Assembly (NCBI RefSeq): GCF_927798115.1
Contig: NZ_CAKMMG010000002.1
Span: 62,001 to 126,000 of the forward strand
DNA: 64,000 nucleotides
Direction: 5' to 3'
DNA from: Paenibacillus auburnensis
GTDB taxonomy: Bacteria > Bacillota > Bacilli > Paenibacillales > Paenibacillaceae
Position numbers and translations under genes: made by a program. The notes beneath the pieces were generated by a model. It was not told where the DNA came from and made no database searches. It was given only the letters and a program-made list of their open reading frames with translations. Positions 51,691 to 60,998 of this stretch are shown in pieces. Position 1 is the stretch's first letter; every line of letters starts with the position of its first letter.

Positions 51691-52806
51691 CTATGCCGGA
51701 TCTCCCGTAAGGATATCCCAGTCTTTGAATACCGGCTGCAGATTATTTGCTATAAGCATATCTGTGATCTCCTGCACATTCCGGCTGTCGGAGATTTCAA
51801 ACTGCGGCGTGCCGCCCGTCTGGGTATGTCCCCCAACCTCGGTAGACACCCCTGCAGACATTTTCGTAATCCCCAGATGGACCAGATGATCTCTCAGAGT
51901 AGCAGGCTCACGCGTAGACAAGGTAATGCCGGCGCGGGGCAGGAACAAGCGATATGCCAAAATAATCTGCACCAGGGCCCGGTCAGTCACCTCGCTATCC
52001 GGGTTAAACTCACCCAGGTACGGGCGAAACCGCGGGGCGGACAGCCCAATCTCACATTCAGGGTACTTGTCCTGCAGATACCGAGCATGCATCGCGGTGA
52101 AAAAGGCTTCCTGACGCCAGTCATACATCCCGAGCAGAGCTCCGATATTAACGGACCGGAATCCTGCCTGACAGCCGCGTTCAGGCGCATCAAGGCGGTT
52201 CCGGTAGACTCTTTTAGGTCCCTTGATATGCAGCTTGCGGTACGTCTCCTGATGGTATACCTCCTGATACAAGGTTAGTCCGTCCACTCCGGCCTCCATG
52301 AGATCCCTGTATTCCTCTATGGACAGCGGATTCACTTCGATGCTGACGGAAGAGAAATATTCGCGGAGAATTTTCACACAGTCCTTCACATAAGAAGTCG
52401 GGCTCTCCTTGCGTGACTCTCCGGTAAGTACCAGAAGGTGGCGGAAGCCGGAAGCTGCTATCACACTCGCCTCCTGCCTGAGCTCCTCAGGGCCTAGCTT
52501 TTTTCTCGGAAAATCATAAATGGAGCTGAAGCTGCAATACGTGCAGTGATTCACGCAAAAATCAGCAAGGTACATCGGTGTGAACAGCTGCATGACATGC
52601 CCGAAATGCGAGCGGGTCAGCTGCTGTGCACGCTGTGCCATCTCCTCCAGGCAGGACGCTGCAGCAGGTGACAGAAGGGCTTGCAGATCGTGTTCATCCA
52701 GGCGTTCCTTAAGGAGCGCCCGCTTCACATCCTCTGTTCCGTACTGCTTCCATAAGGTTTCGTAAGGAAGCTGTTCCAGCCGAAGCACCGTTTCATAAAA
52801 GCTCAT
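51691..52806 (-). CDS. thiH: 2-iminoacetate synthase ThiH (radical SAM)
   Basis: A 371-residue enzyme; ATG 52806 follows GGGGGA. The radical-SAM cysteines C84, C88 and C91 lie in ADFCVNHCTYCSF. VLTGESRKESP, IEVNPLSIEEYRDLMEAGVDGLTLYQEVYHQETY and GALLGMYDWRQEAFFTAMHARYLQ match ThiH. It splits tyrosine to give dehydroglycine (2-iminoacetate) and p-cresol for thiazole ring formation. Its use in place of the flavin oxidase ThiO points to an oxygen-sensitive route. It is the last gene of the riboswitch-controlled operon. Confidence 0.96.
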   Translation of the reverse strand: MSFYETVLRLEQLPYETLWKQYGTEDVKRALLKERLDEHDLQALLSPAAASCLEEMAQRAQQLTRSHFGHVMQLFTPMYLADFCVNHCTYCSFSSIYDFPRKKLGPEELRQEASVIAASGFRHLLVLTGESRKESPTSYVKDCVKILREYFSSVSIEVNPLSIEEYRDLMEAGVDGLTLYQEVYHQETYRKLHIKGPKRVYRNRLDAPERGCQAGFRSVNIGALLGMYDWRQEAFFTAMHARYLQDKYPECEIGLSAPRFRPYLGEFNPDSEVTDRALVQIILAYRLFLPRAGITLSTREPATLRDHLVHLGITKMSAGVSTEVGGHTQTGGTPQFEISDSRNVQEITDMLIANNLQPVFKDWDILTGDPA

Positions 52807-52836
52807 ATTCTTCCCCCATTCCACTTAGGCTAACTA

Positions 52837-53601
52837 TCAGTTCAAAAATCCCGTCAGCGGCGATGAATGGACTGCGGCCTCCTCCACCGGACCGAGCCCC
52901 GCCAGATAAGCCTTCCGGCCGGACGATACGGCCTCACGGAAAGCCTCGGCCATCAACAGCGGATCGCGGGCGGTAGCAATGGCTGTATTCAGCAGCACTG
53001 CGGAAGCGCCCATTTCCATCGCTTCTGCCGCTTCTGAAGGTCTGCCGATTCCGGCATCTACAATAATGGGAAGATCTACCTCTGAAATCAGGATGCGCAG
53101 CATCTCTTTTGTCTTCAAACCGCGGTTCGAGCCGATGGGAGCCCCCAGCGGCATAATGGCTGCGGCACCGGCTGCCTTCATCCGCAGTGCAGCGGACAGA
53201 TCCGGACTCATATAAGGAAGCACCACAAAGCCCTCGGCGGCGAGTATTTCTGTAGCGCGGATGGTTTCGCTATTATCAGGCAGCAGATACTTCTGGTCGC
53301 TGATCACTTCAATCTTCACCCAGTTGCCAAGACCGGCTGCCTTAGCCAGTCTGGCAATGCGGACGGCCTCTTCTGCTGTGCGTGCGCCGGAGGTATTGGG
53401 AAGCAGCGTCATCTGGGAAGGAATATGATTCATAATATTCTCCTGGCTCTGCGGATCAACCCGGCGCAGGGCCACTGTAATAACCTGCGAGCCTGACGAT
53501 GCGACAACCTCTGGGATCAGAGTATTGCGGCTGTATTTACCGGTTCCTATAAACAAGCGGCTGGTTAATGAAATGCCGCCGAGTACAAAAGGATCTGACA
53601 T
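52837..53601 (-). CDS. thiG: Thiazole synthase ThiG
   Basis: A 254-residue TIM-barrel enzyme; ATG 53601 follows [25 protein letters not shown] is the conserved N-terminal strand. The Schiff-base Lys is K96 in [10 protein letters not shown], and [38 protein letters not shown] is the phosphate-binding C-terminal part. It joins deoxyxylulose phosphate, dehydroglycine and ThiS-thiocarboxylate sulfur into the thiazole phosphate of thiamine. It lies between thiS and thiH; about 100 bases separate it from thiS and 30 from thiH. Controlled by the upstream TPP riboswitch. Confidence 0.97.
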   Translation of the reverse strand: MSDPFVLGGISLTSRLFIGTGKYSRNTLIPEVVASSGSQVITVALRRVDPQSQENIMNHIPSQMTLLPNTSGARTAEEAVRIARLAKAAGLGNWVKIEVISDQKYLLPDNSETIRATEILAAEGFVVLPYMSPDLSAALRMKAAGAAAIMPLGAPIGSNRGLKTKEMLRILISEVDLPIIVDAGIGRPSEAAEAMEMGASAVLLNTAIATARDPLLMAEAFREAVSSGRKAYLAGLGPVEEAAVHSSPLTGFLN

Positions 53602-53702
53602 GGGATTCGCCTCCTGGTATGAAAAATATCAATAAAATTCAACTTGCTGAATGAAGGACTGAATAACGGATAATTACGGCCGGGAGAAAGGAGAATATGT
53701 CC

Positions 53703-53906
53703 TCAGCCCCCGCCGACAAAATGCACCAGCTCAATCCGGTCGCCTTCGCTAAGTGCAGTGTTTATGTAATTGTCTTTGCCAACAATGTCACCGTTCAGCT
53801 CCACAATGACCAGCCGTTTGTTCCATTGCGGCAGGCTCAGCAGATCAGCCACAGTCCGGCAGTCGTCCGCAATTTCTCCGGGTTTACCGTTTATAATCAG
53901 CTTCAT
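53703..53906 (-). CDS. thiS: Sulfur carrier protein ThiS
   Basis: A 67-residue ubiquitin-like protein; its ATG 53906 overlaps the tenI stop and follows AAAGGAGGTGAG. The start MKLIINGKPGEI is standard and the C-terminus VHFVGGG provides the terminal Gly-Gly needed for adenylation and thiocarboxylate formation; it has one additional Gly. It delivers sulfur to ThiG. No thiF adenylyltransferase is present in the operon, so a MoeB/ThiF-like enzyme encoded elsewhere must activate it. Confidence 0.95.
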   Translation of the reverse strand: MKLIINGKPGEIADDCRTVADLLSLPQWNKRLVIVELNGDIVGKDNYINTALSEGDRIELVHFVGGG

Positions 53907-54529
53907 GCCCCCTCACCTCCTTTGTAACCAGCCTGTATCACAGCTGTCCTGTAGGCGCGTGCGGCAGCCAGCGGGTCTTTCGCACTGCAAATGCCGGACA
54001 TCACCGCAATGCCAGCCGCCCCCTGCCGGACGACTAGTCCGGTATTGGCAGGTGTAATCCCACCGATCGCGATCAGCGGAATATCGCACACACACACAGC
54101 ATCCGCCAGCTGTGCAAGACCGCGCTCCTGCTGACCCGGCTTGCAGACCGAAGGAAATACATGCCCGAATAGGCAGAAGTCAGCCCCTTGCCTGCCTGCT
54201 TCCGCTGCCTCCTGCACCGAGTGCACTGACTTTCCCAGCCGCAGTGCGGGAGCAGCTGCACGAGCGGCGGCTGGCGGCAGGCTGTGCCAGGCCAGTTGAA
54301 CACCAGCCGCACAAGCCGCCAGCGCAACATCCACCCGGTCATTGATGATCAGCTTGGATGCGGGTACCCCCGCCAGTAGGAGCTTTCCGGTTATGTCCAG
54401 CAGTTCCCGGGCGGACAACTGCTTTTCCCGCAGATGAATAAAGTCCAGCAGCGGATGCACAACTGCCGCCATTGCCGCAAAGTGAGCCGCATCCAGCTTC
54501 CCGTCCGAAATCAAATGAATTTCAGCCAG
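53903..54529 (-). CDS. tenI: Thiazole tautomerase TenI
   Basis: A 208-residue ThiE/TenI-fold protein. I place the start at CTG 54529, 6 bases after AAGGAAGGTGA, because it restores the first strand AEIHLISDGK; the next possible start (TTG 54514) lacks a ribosome binding site. KLIINDRVDVALAACAAGVQLAWHSLP and FCLFGHVFPSVCKPGQQERGL match TenI (GVQL, FGHVF with its active-site His) better than ThiE (GVHLGQ). TenI aromatises the thiazole made by ThiG. It is the first gene after the TPP riboswitch. ThiE is presumably elsewhere. Confidence 0.8.
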   Translation of the reverse strand: MAEIHLISDGKLDAAHFAAMAAVVHPLLDFIHLREKQLSARELLDITGKLLLAGVPASKLIINDRVDVALAACAAGVQLAWHSLPPAAARAAAPALRLGKSVHSVQEAAEAGRQGADFCLFGHVFPSVCKPGQQERGLAQLADAVCVCDIPLIAIGGITPANTGLVVRQGAAGIAVMSGICSAKDPLAAARAYRTAVIQAGYKGGEGA

Positions 54530-54566
54530 CTTTAGTCACCTTCCTTCGTCCTTAATAACACCAAAC

Positions 54567-54600
54567 GCAAAAAAACTGCCCCCCGCAATAGGAGGCAGTC
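54567..54600 (-). terminator. Riboswitch-controlled terminator of the thi operon
   Basis: GACTGCC...GGCAGT stem followed by TTTTTTT on the minus strand, between the TPP aptamer and tenI. It is the expected attenuator. Confidence 0.87.
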
Positions 54601-54657
54601 ATAAATGTATACAGATATACGGGCTGAGCTTCTAGACCCGCTGCGCTGCAGTCAATT

Positions 54658-54748
54658 CATTCTCCACTTTCCTACGCTGGTATAAACCAGATCAGGTTCA
54701 AAGGGTCCGAACCATAAGTTCGTCTCAGCCTCGCGGCACCCCTAGTGA
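54658..54748 (-). promoter_or_regulatory. TPP riboswitch (THI element)
   Basis: The minus strand shows the conserved THI-box parts in order: AGGGGTGC, GGCTGAGA, then ACCCTTTGAACCTGATCTGG and ATACCAGCGTAGGAA. It lies in the leader of tenI-thiS-thiG-thiH, upstream of a terminator, so binding of thiamine pyrophosphate should stop transcription. Confidence 0.97.
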
Positions 54749-54814
54749 CAATTTCATATGCTGTTTGCTAACGTGGTCTATATTAACATAATATTCCTAC
54801 AAAAAGCTAGCCTG

Positions 54815-55684
54815 TCAGCCGTTAATAATCTCGCCGCCATTCACATGAATCACCTGGCCGCTGACATAGGAAGAATCACTGGAAGCCAGATATACATAGG
54901 CTGGTGCCAGCTCCTCCGGCTGTCCGGGACGCTTCATCGGCTGTGTGCCGCCGAACTCACTGACCTTCTTCGCGTCAAAGGTAGATGGAATCAGCGGTGT
55001 CCAGATCGGGCCCGGAGCCACAGCATTCACTCTGATGCCTTTATCCGCCAGATTCATGGACAATGAGCGGGTGAAGCTGAGAATAGCTCCCTTGGTGGAA
55101 GAATAGTCCAGCAGCTGCGGGTTGCCCCTGTATGCTGTAATTGATGTCGTGTTAATGATCGTGGACCCTTTTTTAAGATGCGGCATGGCCGCTTTGGTCA
55201 GATAGAACATCGAGAATATATTGGTGCGGAAGGTACGCTCCAGCTGTTCAGCAGTGATGTCCTCAATTTTCTCCTGAGGATGCTGCTCGGCGGCATTGTT
55301 GATCAGGATATCCAGCTTGCCGAGACCTTCCACTGTTTTGTTGATCAGATCCTGGCAGAAGGCTTCTACGCCGATATCGCCGGCAATCAGGATACACTTC
55401 CGCCCTTCCTGTTCCACCTGTCTTTTGGTTTCCTCGGCGTCGCTGTGTTCATTCAGATAGGAGATTACGACATCCGCACCCTCCTTGGCAAAATGCACGG
55501 CAACCGCACGTCCAATTCCGCTGTCTCCACCGGTTATAAGTGCAGCTTTACCCAGCAGCTTGCCTGCTGCTTTATAGGCGGATGTCTCAAATTCAGGCAG
55601 CGGGTTCATTTGACTTTCGATTCCCGGCTGACGGTTCTGCTCCTGCGGAGGTAAGGTTTTTTGTGGCTGTTGATTCTCTGACAT
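54815..55684 (-). CDS. SDR-family oxidoreductase (YhdF/GdhI-like)
   Basis: A 289-residue short-chain dehydrogenase; ATG 55684 lies 8 bases after AAAGGAG. An N-terminal Gln/Pro-rich stretch (NQQPQKTLPPQEQNRQPG) precedes the Rossmann motif ALITGGDSGIGRAVAVHF. DILINNAAEQHPQ is the NAG region, and the catalytic Ser-Tyr-Lys set is NTTSITAYRGNPQLLDYSSTKGAI. The C-terminus is SSYVSGQVIHVNGGEIING. This group with the N-terminal extension is often general-stress induced in Bacilli. The substrate is unknown. The gene is alone, ending close to the TPP riboswitch leader. Confidence 0.92.
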   Translation of the reverse strand: MSENQQPQKTLPPQEQNRQPGIESQMNPLPEFETSAYKAAGKLLGKAALITGGDSGIGRAVAVHFAKEGADVVISYLNEHSDAEETKRQVEQEGRKCILIAGDIGVEAFCQDLINKTVEGLGKLDILINNAAEQHPQEKIEDITAEQLERTFRTNIFSMFYLTKAAMPHLKKGSTIINTTSITAYRGNPQLLDYSSTKGAILSFTRSLSMNLADKGIRVNAVAPGPIWTPLIPSTFDAKKVSEFGGTQPMKRPGQPEELAPAYVYLASSDSSYVSGQVIHVNGGEIING

Positions 55685-55916
55685 GTTCCATTCTCCTTTC
55701 GCTTTACACATTGATGGTAAATTTCATCATCTTAGGATGGCTCAGGATGGGGAGGTTATGCACAATGCTGGACTTCAATACAAAATGACTTTACGATATG
55801 TTACTTACCACAGTTAAGCGGCGGTCAAACGAAAATACTGTCGTTTTTAAGACAGAAGCTTTATATACTAAAGAATAGACTGAATGAGATCGGTGTTAAT
55901 AAGGGAGGTACGCTGC

Positions 55917-56342
55917 ATGACTAAAAATAACCGCAATATCATCGTCGCTGTCAAAGGTGTCATCATCAACGAAGGAAAAATTCTGCTGGTCCAGCGTGCG
56001 TCTGCGGATGCTGTAGGCGGGGGCACCTGGGAGTGCGCCGGGGGAAAAATAGAGTTCGGAGAAGGCCTGGAGGACGCTCTGGTAAGAGAAATTAAGGAGG
56101 AGACCGGTTTAACGGTCACTGTGGATAATCTGCTCTATGCAGCATCCTTCTTAACCGACCCAGCGAGGCAGGTTATAATTATCACCTATTTATGCCGCAG
56201 CCGGGAACAGGTAATCCGCTTATCAGAGGAGCACACCGACTACAGATGGTGCACCAAGGACCTGCTCCACAGCCTGCTGCCGCCGCAGATTTATGCCGAA
56301 TTTGTGAAATATCATGTCTTGGAGCTGGAGGAACTAGAATAA
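55917..56342 (+). CDS. NUDIX hydrolase
   Basis: A 141-residue enzyme; ATG 55917 lies 8 bases after GGGAGG. The Nudix box is GKIEFGEGLEDALVREIKEETGLTV, matching GX5EX7REUXEEXGU in full, so the Mg-binding glutamates are intact. It begins with IIVAVKGVIINEGKILLVQRA and WECAGG before the box. It hydrolyses a nucleoside diphosphate linked to another moiety, possibly an oxidised nucleotide; substrate unknown. It is divergent from the SDR gene and convergent with the small membrane protein gene. A GC-rich hairpin follows. Confidence 0.93.
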   Translation: MTKNNRNIIVAVKGVIINEGKILLVQRASADAVGGGTWECAGGKIEFGEGLEDALVREIKEETGLTVTVDNLLYAASFLTDPARQVIIITYLCRSREQVIRLSEEHTDYRWCTKDLLHSLLPPQIYAEFVKYHVLELEELE

Positions 56343-56360
56343 AATATACCCGGACAACAC

Positions 56361-56400
56361 AAATTGCCCCAGCAGCCGCGGCCGCCAGGGCAATTTCTTT
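56361..56400. terminator. Probable terminator between NUDIX and membrane-protein genes
   Basis: AAATTGCCC pairs with GGGCAATTT around an 18-base GC-rich loop, followed by CTTTATT. Confidence 0.6.
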
Positions 56401-56411
56401 ATTCTCCGGTC

Positions 56412-56837
56412 TTAAATAATGTGTCTGTACACCATAAAGAAAATCATAAGAATCAATACAACCATAAGCAGCAGGCTCATCGTCCGTAGCTTACCTGTAT
56501 GGGCAGTTACATCACGGTTCTCGCGGATTCCGGCTGCAGCCAGGCGGAGCGGCTTATTCATGATCCCGCCCAGCGCGAACATAGCCAGGAGCAGTACCAC
56601 AACTACTGCCATCCATGCCACTGTATAATCCCCTTGTGACATCATATAACCACCAGTTAACAGCTGAATGACCAGGCCATACTGGGCGAAGCGGTTGAAG
56701 CCGCTAACTGCACTAAGCGTGCCCTCTTTAGCCGGAGCGGAAAGCTTCTGTGCACCGCTCAGAATAAAAGGGAGCACCAGATAAAACCCGAGTGCCAGCG
56801 TCCCGATCATATGTAGGAAAAATAAAAAACGGTCCAT
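56412..56837 (-). CDS. Small four-helix integral membrane protein, unknown function
   Basis: A 141-residue membrane protein starting at ATG 56837 after GGAGG. Four transmembrane segments are visible: FLFFLHMIGTLALGFYLVLPFIL; FAQYGLVIQLLTGGYMM; VAWMAVVVVLLLAMFALGGIM; and MSLLLMVVLILMIFFMVYRHI. A conserved His near residue 9 and Gly-rich helix 2 faintly recall DUF2269-type proteins, but I cannot confirm a family. There are no catalytic motifs. It is downstream of mdh on the same strand but separated by a terminator. Function unknown. Confidence 0.75.
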   Translation of the reverse strand: MDRFLFFLHMIGTLALGFYLVLPFILSGAQKLSAPAKEGTLSAVSGFNRFAQYGLVIQLLTGGYMMSQGDYTVAWMAVVVVLLLAMFALGGIMNKPLRLAAAGIRENRDVTAHTGKLRTMSLLLMVVLILMIFFMVYRHII

Positions 56838-56913
56838 CCTTTACCTCCTCCATTTTTCGCTGTGATTTATGTTACATTCCAATTATACCCGACTGCATCC
56901 CACATGAAAAGAA

Positions 56914-56943
56914 AACCCCCATTTCTATTTAAAAAATGGGGGC
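56914..56943 (-). terminator. Terminator of mdh
   Basis: GCCCCCATTTT pairs with AAATGGGGG and is followed by TTTTCTTTT on the minus strand. Confidence 0.8.
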
Positions 56944-56959
56944 TGCTATCCGTATATTC

Positions 56960-57901
56960 CTAGAGAGTAACTGCAGAAGTTACTGCACGTACTGAATCTG
57001 CCGACTTATCCAAAGCCGCCTGCTCTTCAGCAGTAAGCTCCAATTCATAGATCTTCTCAATGCCGTCTGCGCCAAGCAGGGTTGGAACACCCATGAACAG
57101 CCCGTCATAGCCGTATTCCCCTTCCAGCAGGGCAATGACAGGGATGATCCGTTTCTTATCTTTGAGAATTGCTTCTGTCATCTGCACCAGGGAGGCTGCC
57201 GGCGCATAATAAGCGCTGCCGTTGCCCAGCAGGCTGACAATTTCTCCCCCGCCAACACGGGTGCGCTGTACAATCTCTTCAATGCGCTGCGCTGGAATCA
57301 GCTTGTCGATCGGAATGCCGCCTACACTGGAGTAGCGTACAAGCGGAACCATATCGTCCCCGTGTCCGCCAAGCACAAAGCCGCGCACATCCTCAACGGA
57401 AACGTTCAACTCCTGGGCAATAAACGTGCAGTAACGTGCCGTATCCAGCACACCTGACTGACCGATTACGCGGTTTTTAGGGAAGCCCAGCGCATGATAA
57501 GCGGCATAAGTCATCGCATCCACCGGATTGCTCAGGATGATGACGATAGACTCCGGAGCCACACGCTTAATGTTCTCGCAAACGGATTTGACGATGCCGG
57601 CATTGGTATTCACTAAATCATCGCGGCTCATCCCCGGTTTGCGGGCAATCCCTGCTGTTATGATAACGATATCAGAATCCGCTGCATCCTCGTAATCTGA
57701 AGTGCCGGTAATCTGGCTGTCGAACTTCTGCACAGGAGCGGCTTCCAGCATGTCGAGCGCCTTCCCCTTGGTCGGATTCTCCAGCTGCGGAATATCGAGC
57801 AGCACTACATTACCCAGTTCCTTCTGTGCAAGCATAAGCGCCGTAGTAGCTCCGGTAAAACCGGCGCCTACGACTGTAATTTTATAACGTTTGATGGCCA
57901 C
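56960..57901 (-). CDS. mdh: Malate dehydrogenase
   Basis: A 313-residue LDH-like malate dehydrogenase. The start is GTG 57901, 7 bases after AGGAGG. The NAD motif is [15 protein letters not shown], with the acidic D36-like [28 protein letters not shown] holds the mobile-loop arginines, and [22 protein letters not shown] the catalytic His. It interconverts malate and oxaloacetate in the TCA cycle. It is the third gene of citZ-icd-mdh, 103 bases after icd, with a possible hairpin between them. Confidence 0.97.
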   Translation of the reverse strand: MAIKRYKITVVGAGFTGATTALMLAQKELGNVVLLDIPQLENPTKGKALDMLEAAPVQKFDSQITGTSDYEDAADSDIVIITAGIARKPGMSRDDLVNTNAGIVKSVCENIKRVAPESIVIILSNPVDAMTYAAYHALGFPKNRVIGQSGVLDTARYCTFIAQELNVSVEDVRGFVLGGHGDDMVPLVRYSSVGGIPIDKLIPAQRIEEIVQRTRVGGGEIVSLLGNGSAYYAPAASLVQMTEAILKDKKRIIPVIALLEGEYGYDGLFMGVPTLLGADGIEKIYELELTAEEQAALDKSADSVRAVTSAVTL

Positions 57902-57952
57902 GGGTGGACCTCCTAATTTTCATTAAAATTTTATTAATGCTTATCTTCGCAC

Positions 57953-57988
57953 AAAACGGGCCTCCGGAGCATACGCTCCTTCAGCCCG
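57953..57988 (-). terminator. Intercistronic hairpin between icd and mdh
   Basis: CGGGC...GCCCG encloses GGAGC/GCTCC; four T residues follow. It could weaken read-through or stabilise the icd mRNA end. Confidence 0.5.
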
Positions 57989-58004
57989 ATCCGCTGTGAT
58001 TACT

Positions 58005-59300
58005 TTACAGGTGGTTGATAATTTCGTCGGCGAATGCCGAGCATTTCAGCTCTGTCGCGCCTTCCATCTGGCGAGCAAAGTCGTAAGTTACTGTCTTGTT
58101 GTTGATCGCAGTGCTCATGCCTTTATAGATCAGATCAGCCGCTTCCTGCCAGCCGAGGTGCTCAAGCAGCATAACACCGGAAAGAATTACTGAACCAGGA
58201 TTAACAACATCCTTGTCCGCATATTTAGGGGCCGTTCCGTGAGTAGCTTCGAAGATCGCATGACCTGTCAAATAGTTAATATTTGCTCCCGGCGCGATGC
58301 CGATGCCGCCAATCTGTGCAGCCAGCGCATCAGACAGGTAGTCCCCGTTAAGGTTCAGCGTAGCGATCACGTCGAAGTCAGTAGGGCGGGTCAGCACCTG
58401 CTGCAGCGCGATGTCCGCAATGGCGTCTTTAACGATGATTTTGCCGGCGGCTTCCGCTTCCTTCTGGGCCGCATTTGCTGCTGCTTCCCCGTCACGTTCC
58501 TTGATTACATCATATTGATTCCAGGTAAATACTTTATCGCCGAACTCCTGCTCAGCCACTTCATATCCCCAGTTTTTAAATGCGCCTTCGGTGAATTTCA
58601 TGATATTGCCCTTATGCACCAGCGTCACGCTCTTGCGGCCATGCTTAATTGCATATTCCACTGCAGCACGGACGAGACGCTTCGAGCCTTCAGAGGATAC
58701 CGGCTTGATACCGATTCCGGATGTTTCCGGGAAGCGGATTTTGTTCACGCCCATTTCCTTCTGCAGGAACTCGATAACTTTCTTCACTTCCTCAGAGCCT
58801 TCTTTATACTCGATGCCGGCATAAATGTCCTCTGTATTCTCCCGGAAAATAACCATGTCCACCAGCTCCGGATGTTTCACCGGTGAAGGAACTCCGTCAA
58901 AATAACGCACTGGGCGCAAGCATACGTAGAGATCCAGCTCCTGGCGCAGCGCCACGTTGAGTGAGCGGATTCCTCCCCCGATTGGTGTCGTCAGCGGTCC
59001 TTTGATCGCTACGATGTACTCGCGGATTGCTTCCAGGGTATCGTTCGGCAGCCATTCACCATATGTATTGAAGGCTTTCTCGCCGGCAAACACTTCGTAC
59101 CAGGCAATCTTTTTCTCCCCGCCGTAAGCTTTGTCTACAGCAGCATCAAGCACACGCTTGGAGGCTTTCCAGATGTCGCGGCCTGTGCCGTCGCCTTCGA
59201 TAAACGGAATGATCGGATGAGCCGGAACCACCAGTTTGCCATTTTCAATCGTGATTTGTTCGCCTTCTGTCGGCAGATCGTATTTCTCCAATTTCAACAT
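58005..59300 (-). CDS. icd: Isocitrate dehydrogenase (NADP-dependent)
   Basis: A 431-residue enzyme; ATG 59300 follows [31 protein letters not shown], the substrate loop [44 protein letters not shown] with the phosphate-type Ser, [11 protein letters not shown], and the C-terminal [41 protein letters not shown] are all typical of Bacillus-type NADP-ICDH. It decarboxylates isocitrate to 2-oxoglutarate. It follows citZ by 194 bases and precedes mdh, the conserved TCA cluster of Bacilli. Confidence 0.98.
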   Translation of the reverse strand: MLKLEKYDLPTEGEQITIENGKLVVPAHPIIPFIEGDGTGRDIWKASKRVLDAAVDKAYGGEKKIAWYEVFAGEKAFNTYGEWLPNDTLEAIREYIVAIKGPLTTPIGGGIRSLNVALRQELDLYVCLRPVRYFDGVPSPVKHPELVDMVIFRENTEDIYAGIEYKEGSEEVKKVIEFLQKEMGVNKIRFPETSGIGIKPVSSEGSKRLVRAAVEYAIKHGRKSVTLVHKGNIMKFTEGAFKNWGYEVAEQEFGDKVFTWNQYDVIKERDGEAAANAAQKEAEAAGKIIVKDAIADIALQQVLTRPTDFDVIATLNLNGDYLSDALAAQIGGIGIAPGANINYLTGHAIFEATHGTAPKYADKDVVNPGSVILSGVMLLEHLGWQEAADLIYKGMSTAINNKTVTYDFARQMEGATELKCSAFADEIINHL

Positions 59301-59494
59301 TTGTGGGGATTCCTCCTAAAAGTTTTGTGGGCTACGCTTGAAAGCGCAGGCTAAAGTTTAGTTCAGCAGCCGCTTCCCGGAGAGTCCTTCTCTGTTCCAA
59401 AAAGTTCTCCGGGAAATTTCTGCCGGGTTCGCCGATATATGCTGCGTACCTATAATTCTACTAAAGGGCAGATGGAGCCTGCAAGTCCTCTTAA

Positions 59495-60607
59495 TTATCT
59501 CTCGTCTACCGGAACGTATTTCTGCTCAAGCATTCCTGTGTATTCAGCACGCGGGCGGATAATGCGGTTGTCTTCGTACTGCTCCAGAATATGCGCTGTC
59601 CAGCCCGAAGTCCGGCTAATCGCAAAAATCGGCGTAAACAGCTCACGCTCAATGCCCAGCTGTGTATAGACCGAAGCGGAATAGAAGTCTACGTTCGGCT
59701 TCAGTCCCTTCTGTCCGGTAATCAGCTCCTCAATCTTGACGGACATGTCGTAGAGCGTGGTATCATTCTTCATCGTTCCCAGCTCCTGCGACATCTTCAT
59801 CAGATGTTTGGCACGCGGATCGCCGTTTTTATAAACACGGTGCCCGAAACCCATAATCTTTTCGCGGCGTTCCAGCTTGGCGCGGATATAAGGCTCCACC
59901 GCCTCCAGGCTACCGATCTCTTCCAGCATCTTCATTACGGCTTCATTCGCACCGCCATGCAGCGGTCCTTTGAGCGCGCCAATGGCTGAGGTTACACCGG
60001 AATAAATATCGGACAGTGTAGCTACGGTTACCCGACTGGCAAAAGTGGACGCGTTTAGCTCATGGTCAGCATGCAGCACCAGAGCCGCATCCAGCGCTTT
60101 GACTGATACGATATCAGGCTGTTTCCCCCACAGCATATACAGGAAATTCTCGGCGATCGAGACACCCTCTCTTGGGGCAACCGGCTCCAGGCCTTTGCGG
60201 ATACGTGCAAGTGCAGCCACAAGTGTAGGAATCTGAGCCTGCAGCTTCACTGCTTTTATTTCATTGGCTTCACGGCTCATATCATCGGCGGCTTCATCGT
60301 ATAGCGCAAGGCTAGATACGGCAGAACGCAGCGCGGCCATCGTGTTCGCTGTCTTTGGATAAAGCTTCATCTGGGCAATTACCTGCTCAGGGACCTCTGC
60401 GAAGGCGCTGAGATCACGCTGCAGAGTCTGCAGCTCCGGCGTAGTCGGCAGGCTGCCGAACCACAGCAAATAAGCGGTCTCTTCAAAGGTGGCATTCACC
60501 GCAAGATCATCGATATCATATCCGCGGTAAGTAAGTACGCCATCCACAATGGAACTGATGGAGGAGGTCGTAGCAACGATGCCTTCCAGGCCTTTAGTAG
60601 CTGTCAT
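59495..60607 (-). CDS. citZ: Citrate synthase
   Basis: A 370-residue enzyme. ATG 60607 is preferred because AAAGGAG lies 9 bases upstream. GLEGIVATTSSISSIVDGVLTYRGYDIDDLA opens the protein. LILHADHELNAST-like VLHADHELNASTFASRV contains the first catalytic His region, GPLHGGANEAVM the second, and GFGHRVYKNGDPRAKHL the third, with an Asp in the C-terminal part. It makes citrate from oxaloacetate and acetyl-CoA. A cre site (60658-60671) lies between promoter and ATG, predicting CcpA repression. It is first in the citZ-icd-mdh cluster. Confidence 0.98.
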   Translation of the reverse strand: MTATKGLEGIVATTSSISSIVDGVLTYRGYDIDDLAVNATFEETAYLLWFGSLPTTPELQTLQRDLSAFAEVPEQVIAQMKLYPKTANTMAALRSAVSSLALYDEAADDMSREANEIKAVKLQAQIPTLVAALARIRKGLEPVAPREGVSIAENFLYMLWGKQPDIVSVKALDAALVLHADHELNASTFASRVTVATLSDIYSGVTSAIGALKGPLHGGANEAVMKMLEEIGSLEAVEPYIRAKLERREKIMGFGHRVYKNGDPRAKHLMKMSQELGTMKNDTTLYDMSVKIEELITGQKGLKPNVDFYSASVYTQLGIERELFTPIFAISRTSGWTAHILEQYEDNRIIRPRAEYTGMLEQKYVPVDER

Positions 60608-60998
60608 AGTATATCTCTCCTTTGCCAACGAGGGTGTACAAGCCATTGCTAACATCATGAAAACATTTACAATTTAACGGATAACAACGTCATAAAAAGA
60701 GGTATTTATACACCTTCTATGGATTGCAACTAACTTTCGAAACAGAAGCTGTAATAATCATACCGGATTTTGACGGTTATGTGAACAACGTGGAAGCTTT
60801 GTTCGGCATCAAATGATTTTATCGGAGGGATAGAAAAAAACTTCTGATCTACCTGTTTCATGATTGCGCTTTCAGTGTATATAAGAGGCTTTCTTCTTCT
60901 AAATTCCGTTCTTTAAGTAGTCTGCAAACCCGATCTTTGAATATACATAAGACGAGCAGTTATCGCATGCTAAAACAGCCTGACGGGAGGTGTGGCCG
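60608..60998. promoter_or_regulatory. Divergent control region of citZ and ytvI
   Basis: This 391-base gap holds the citZ leader with its cre site and, further right, the ytvI leader. I see no further gene or riboswitch. A TATAAA at about 60703-60708 (minus strand) may be the citZ -10. No clear ytvI promoter is assigned. Confidence 0.5.
60658..60671. promoter_or_regulatory. cre (CcpA) site in the citZ leader
   Basis: TGAAAACATTTACA matches cre consensus TGWAANCGNTWWCA at 13 of 14 positions, about 50 bases upstream of the citZ ATG. B. subtilis citZ is likewise CcpA-repressed. Confidence 0.78.
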
